DNA of 64,000 nucleotides from Runella aurantiaca. GTDB taxonomy: Bacteria > Bacteroidota > Bacteroidia > Cytophagales > Spirosomataceae. The notes beneath the pieces were generated by a model. The model worked only from the letters and a program-made list of their open reading frames with translations, was not told the DNA's origin and searched no databases. Where the stretch lies: assembly GCF_003339505.1 (NCBI RefSeq), contig NZ_QPIW01000005.1:203277-267276 (forward strand), read 5' to 3'. A program made the position numbers and the translations under genes. Positions 61,500-64,000 of the stretch are shown here, one piece after another. The first letter of the stretch is position 1; each line of letters opens with the position of its first letter.

Positions 61500-63308
61500 A
61501 TGGCAAAAGGAAGAGGAACGGGCGTGGAATTGTCGCCCGAAGATAAAAAGCGCAAACTCAGCAAAGAAAGTCTGTCGAAAGCCCTCAAGATATTTCGATT
61601 TATTTTACCCTATAAAAAAACGTTTCTGGTAGGAATCCTTTTCCTGCTTCTCTCACTGACGACCAACCTTATTTTCCCCAAATTGATTGGCGAAATTGTG
61701 GCGGTGATTGAAGGAAAATCCACTTATGAACTCAATCAGGTGGTTCTTTTTCTGATTGGTATTTTGGTGCTGCAATCGCTCTTTTCGTTTGGGCGTATTT
61801 ATTTTTTCTCCATCGTGAGCGAGAAAGGCATGGCCGATATTCGGCGTACTTTATACGGCAAAATCGTATCTTTGCCCATTCCTTTTTTTGAACAACGCCG
61901 CGTGGGCGAACTCATGAGCCGCATCACCTCCGATGTACAGGCGTTGCAGGATGTGCTGTCATTTACGTTGGCCGAATTGTTTCGTTCATTGGCCACGGTG
62001 GTGGTGGGTATCGTGATTATCTGCTTTATTTCTTGGAAACTGACCATTTTTATGTTGGCCACATTTCCCGTGGCTATTGTAGTAGCCATGATTTTTGGGC
62101 GCTACATCCGCAAACTCTCCAAGAAAGCCCAAGACGAACTGGCAAACGCCAACGTCGTGGTGGAAGAAACGCTCCAATCCGTAACAATCGTAAAAGCTTT
62201 TACGAATGAATTTCTCGAAATCAACCGCTACGGCGATGCGCTCTCTCGCGTTATCACGGCCTCGTTAAAAGCGGCCCGTTTTCGCGGTGGATTCGTTTCA
62301 TTCATCATTTTTGCGCTGTTTGGCGGCATCGTCGGGGTGGTGTGGTACGGTGCTACGCTGGTACAAAGCGGCGAAATGCCCTTTTCTGAATTGATGACCT
62401 TCATTTTCTACACCATGTTTATTGGGGGTTCTATTGGCGGTTTGGGCGATATGTATGCCCAGATTCAGAAAACCTTAGGCGCTTCGGAGCGATTGCTGGA
62501 AATTTTGGATGAAAAATCAGAAGTGGATGTGCACCAACAAATACAACCGATTACCGTTAACGGCAATATCGCTTTTGATAACGTACAATTTGCCTACCCG
62601 ACCCGACCCGATATGCAGGTTTTGAAAGGCGTTTCGCTCAACGTACCTGCCGGTCAGAAAATCGCGTTGGTGGGTTATAGCGGTGCTGGAAAATCAACCA
62701 TTGTACAACTTTTGATGCGTTATCATACCCCGCTGGGCGGCAAAATCTCGGTAGATGGGCAGGATATTCAGACGTTTGATATTACGGCTTACCGCCAAAA
62801 CATCGCCGTGGTGCCTCAGGAAGTCATTTTGTTTGGCGGCACCATCCGCGAAAACATCGCTTACGGCAAGCCCAACGCCACCCACGAAGAGATTCGGGAA
62901 GCCGCCCGCAAAGCCAACGCCCTCGACTTTATTGAATCTTTCCCCGACCAATTGGAAACCGTCGTGGGCGAACGCGGCATCAAGCTCTCAGGCGGTCAAC
63001 GTCAACGGATTGCCATTGCAAGGGCCATTTTGAAAGACCCCAAAATCCTGATTCTCGACGAAGCCACCAGCTCGTTGGATGCCGAATCGGAGAAATTGGT
63101 ACAAGATGCCCTCGACCGTTTGATGCAGAATCGCACCACAATCATCATCGCCCACCGACTAGCCACCGTCCGCAATGTAGACTGCATCTATGTCATCAAA
63201 GAAGGCACCATCTTTGAGTCTGGCACCCACGAAGAACTGGCCATGAACGAAAACGGCCTGTATGCGGGCCTGATTAAGTTACAATTTGAATTGGTCGACG
63301 GCGTTTAG
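61500..63308 (+). CDS. ABC transporter, fused permease and ATPase
   Basis: A 602-residue half-transporter of the MsbA/lipid or drug exporter type. Six transmembrane helices (about 30-330) precede the ATPase with Walker A GYSGAGKST (about 391-399), signature LSGGQRQRIAIA (about 496) and Walker B ILILDEATSSLD. It works as a homodimer or with an unlisted partner. Substrate unknown; a general lipid or multidrug exporter is the broad inference. Confidence 0.92.
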   Translation: MAKGRGTGVELSPEDKKRKLSKESLSKALKIFRFILPYKKTFLVGILFLLLSLTTNLIFPKLIGEIVAVIEGKSTYELNQVVLFLIGILVLQSLFSFGRIYFFSIVSEKGMADIRRTLYGKIVSLPIPFFEQRRVGELMSRITSDVQALQDVLSFTLAELFRSLATVVVGIVIICFISWKLTIFMLATFPVAIVVAMIFGRYIRKLSKKAQDELANANVVVEETLQSVTIVKAFTNEFLEINRYGDALSRVITASLKAARFRGGFVSFIIFALFGGIVGVVWYGATLVQSGEMPFSELMTFIFYTMFIGGSIGGLGDMYAQIQKTLGASERLLEILDEKSEVDVHQQIQPITVNGNIAFDNVQFAYPTRPDMQVLKGVSLNVPAGQKIALVGYSGAGKSTIVQLLMRYHTPLGGKISVDGQDIQTFDITAYRQNIAVVPQEVILFGGTIRENIAYGKPNATHEEIREAARKANALDFIESFPDQLETVVGERGIKLSGGQRQRIAIARAILKDPKILILDEATSSLDAESEKLVQDALDRLMQNRTTIIIAHRLATVRNVDCIYVIKEGTIFESGTHEELAMNENGLYAGLIKLQFELVDGV

Positions 63309-63331
63309 TGGAAATACCCGACAATTGTCCA

Positions 63332-63360
63332 TTGGATTTTCGGGAGTATTTCTAATTTTA
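63332..63360 (+). promoter_or_regulatory. Candidate promoter for the holin-family gene
   Basis: TTG at 63332, an 18-base spacer and TAATTTTA (7 of 8) at 63353-63360, about 50 bases before the ATG at 63411. Confidence 0.4.
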
Positions 63361-63410
63361 CAACCGAAAATCTTTCCTTATTCATTTTCAAACCAAACCT
63401 TTCTTCTTTT

Positions 63411-63749
63411 ATGATAAATCTGATTGTACGCCTCATTGTAAGCACTATTGTGGTGATAGCCGCCAGCCGCGTGCTCCAGGGCTTTTACGTTGACACCACC
63501 CAAACCGCCATTATTGTCGCCATCGTGATGGGACTGCTCAATACGTTTATAAAACCGATATTGCTCTTTTTCTCATTGCCCATCACCATTCTAACCCTTG
63601 GTTTGTTTTATTTCGTCATCAACATCCTGATTGTTTATCTCTGCGATTATCTGGTAGACGGCTTCAGCGTTTCGAGCATTTTGGCCGCTTTATTGTTCAG
63701 CTTAGGATTGTCGTTGGCGCAAGCCATAGTTGGCATTTTTCTGGACTAA
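63411..63749 (+). CDS. Phage holin family 4 (PF04020-type) membrane protein
   Basis: A 112-residue protein with four predicted helices and the family pattern RVLQGFYVDTTQTA, LLNTFIKPILLFFSLPITILTLGLF. Despite the name this family is chromosomal and usually not linked to phage lysis. No prophage genes are nearby. Function unknown. Confidence 0.85.
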   Translation: MINLIVRLIVSTIVVIAASRVLQGFYVDTTQTAIIVAIVMGLLNTFIKPILLFFSLPITILTLGLFYFVINILIVYLCDYLVDGFSVSSILAALLFSLGLSLAQAIVGIFLD

Positions 63750-63768
63750 AAACGTACGTTTAAATATA

Positions 63769-63804
63769 AAAAGGGCCTGATTTTATCGAAAATCAGGCCC
63801 TTTT
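63769..63804 (+). terminator. Terminator after the holin-family gene
   Basis: AAAAGGGCCTGATTTT and AAAATCAGGCCCTTTT form a perfect 16-bp stem with a 4-base loop, with a short T-run. Confidence 0.8.
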
Positions 63805-64000
63805 GGTTGAACTTGGTGGGGCAGGTTTCTCAAAACCGCCCGCGAGGGTGTTGATGCCATTGTTGGTGTTATCACCATAGCCGTCAGGCTAAGCCATTAA
63901 AATATCTTTGGGCGATGGTCTAATCGTGTTTTTGTCCAGCCTTCTCTTTTCTTTTTTCGCTGTACGAAAGAGAGATTCAAACAAATTAGCTATCCACTCC
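63805..64000. other. Terminal non-coding stretch
   Basis: No gene is recognised here. The sequence contains a small palindromic segment (TTGGTGTTATCACCA-like near 63860-63875) and a G-rich CTCGCGGGCGG-type patch, plausibly the edge of a dispersed repeat. No further support. Confidence 0.4.

Noticed and set aside
63411..63749. A phage lysis module
   Set aside because: The holin-family name is historical; no other phage gene lies nearby.
1..64000. tRNA, rRNA, CRISPR arrays or insertion sequences
   Set aside because: I read for TTCRANNC-type arms, regularly spaced repeats and transposase motifs and saw none; short tRNA-like segments such as near 61245 do not fold.

Overview
The window looks like chromosomal DNA from a Bacteroidota bacterium, most likely Cytophagales and plausibly a Runella- or Spirosoma-like member. 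The genus is a guess from gene content, not a match. Evidence: a SusC/SusD pair, a type IX secretion plug protein (DUF5103), a GldB-like gliding lipoprotein, Bacteroidota-typical families (DUF3822, DUF4230, DUF983), TAnnTTTG-type promoter boxes and few Shine-Dalgarno sequences. I found no rRNA, tRNA, CRISPR array, transposase or phage module.

Layout. 1-3.5 kb: an aspartyl protease-PDZ protein, a DUF1624-type membrane acyltransferase and a Ppx/GppA phosphatase. 3.7-7.5 kb: a four-gene cassette of O-carbamoyltransferase, membrane SGNH hydrolase, a 49-residue DUF5989/SxtK-like protein and an SxtJ-like protein. 7.5-21.4 kb: housekeeping genes (LOG protein, metallo-beta-lactamase, phosphatidylserine synthase, PurS, FabH, DinB, Gfo/Idh oxidoreductase, LytS/LytTR pair, RfbC, CpsB-type phosphatase, CoaD, Nudix, CBS, helicase). 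21.5-23.4 kb: an AT-rich accessory patch with three poorly characterised genes and an attC-like imperfect palindrome.

23.5-38.2 kb is the largest block. It is a minus-strand operon with SusC and SusD first, followed by alternating DUF1549/DUF1553 haem-motif proteins and DUF1501 proteins, and ending in a membrane cytochrome/LRR/chitobiase-type fusion. It carries no recognisable glycoside hydrolase or sulfatase. 38.7-41.9 kb: a secreted SGNH esterase, then an ECF sigma factor whose overlapping partner seems to join a cytoplasmic anti-sigma-like segment, one inner-membrane helix, a long disordered linker and an outer-membrane barrel.

41.9-63.7 kb is mostly core metabolism and information processing: FBPase, fructosamine-kinase family, AnmK, a second aspartyl protease-PDZ paralogue, TpiA, a lipoprotein, an omega-amidase-like nitrilase, PhoD, a methyltransferase, LysA, YebC, MiaA, HolA, T9SS plug, LD-carboxypeptidase, GldB-like, an ABC exporter and a small membrane protein. 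Many convergent gene pairs share a hairpin that can terminate both transcripts.

Best candidates for undescribed biology: the SusCD/DUF1501/DUF1553 haem-protein operon, the sxtI/J/K-like cassette with its added SGNH enzyme, and the two-membrane-spanning sigma regulator.
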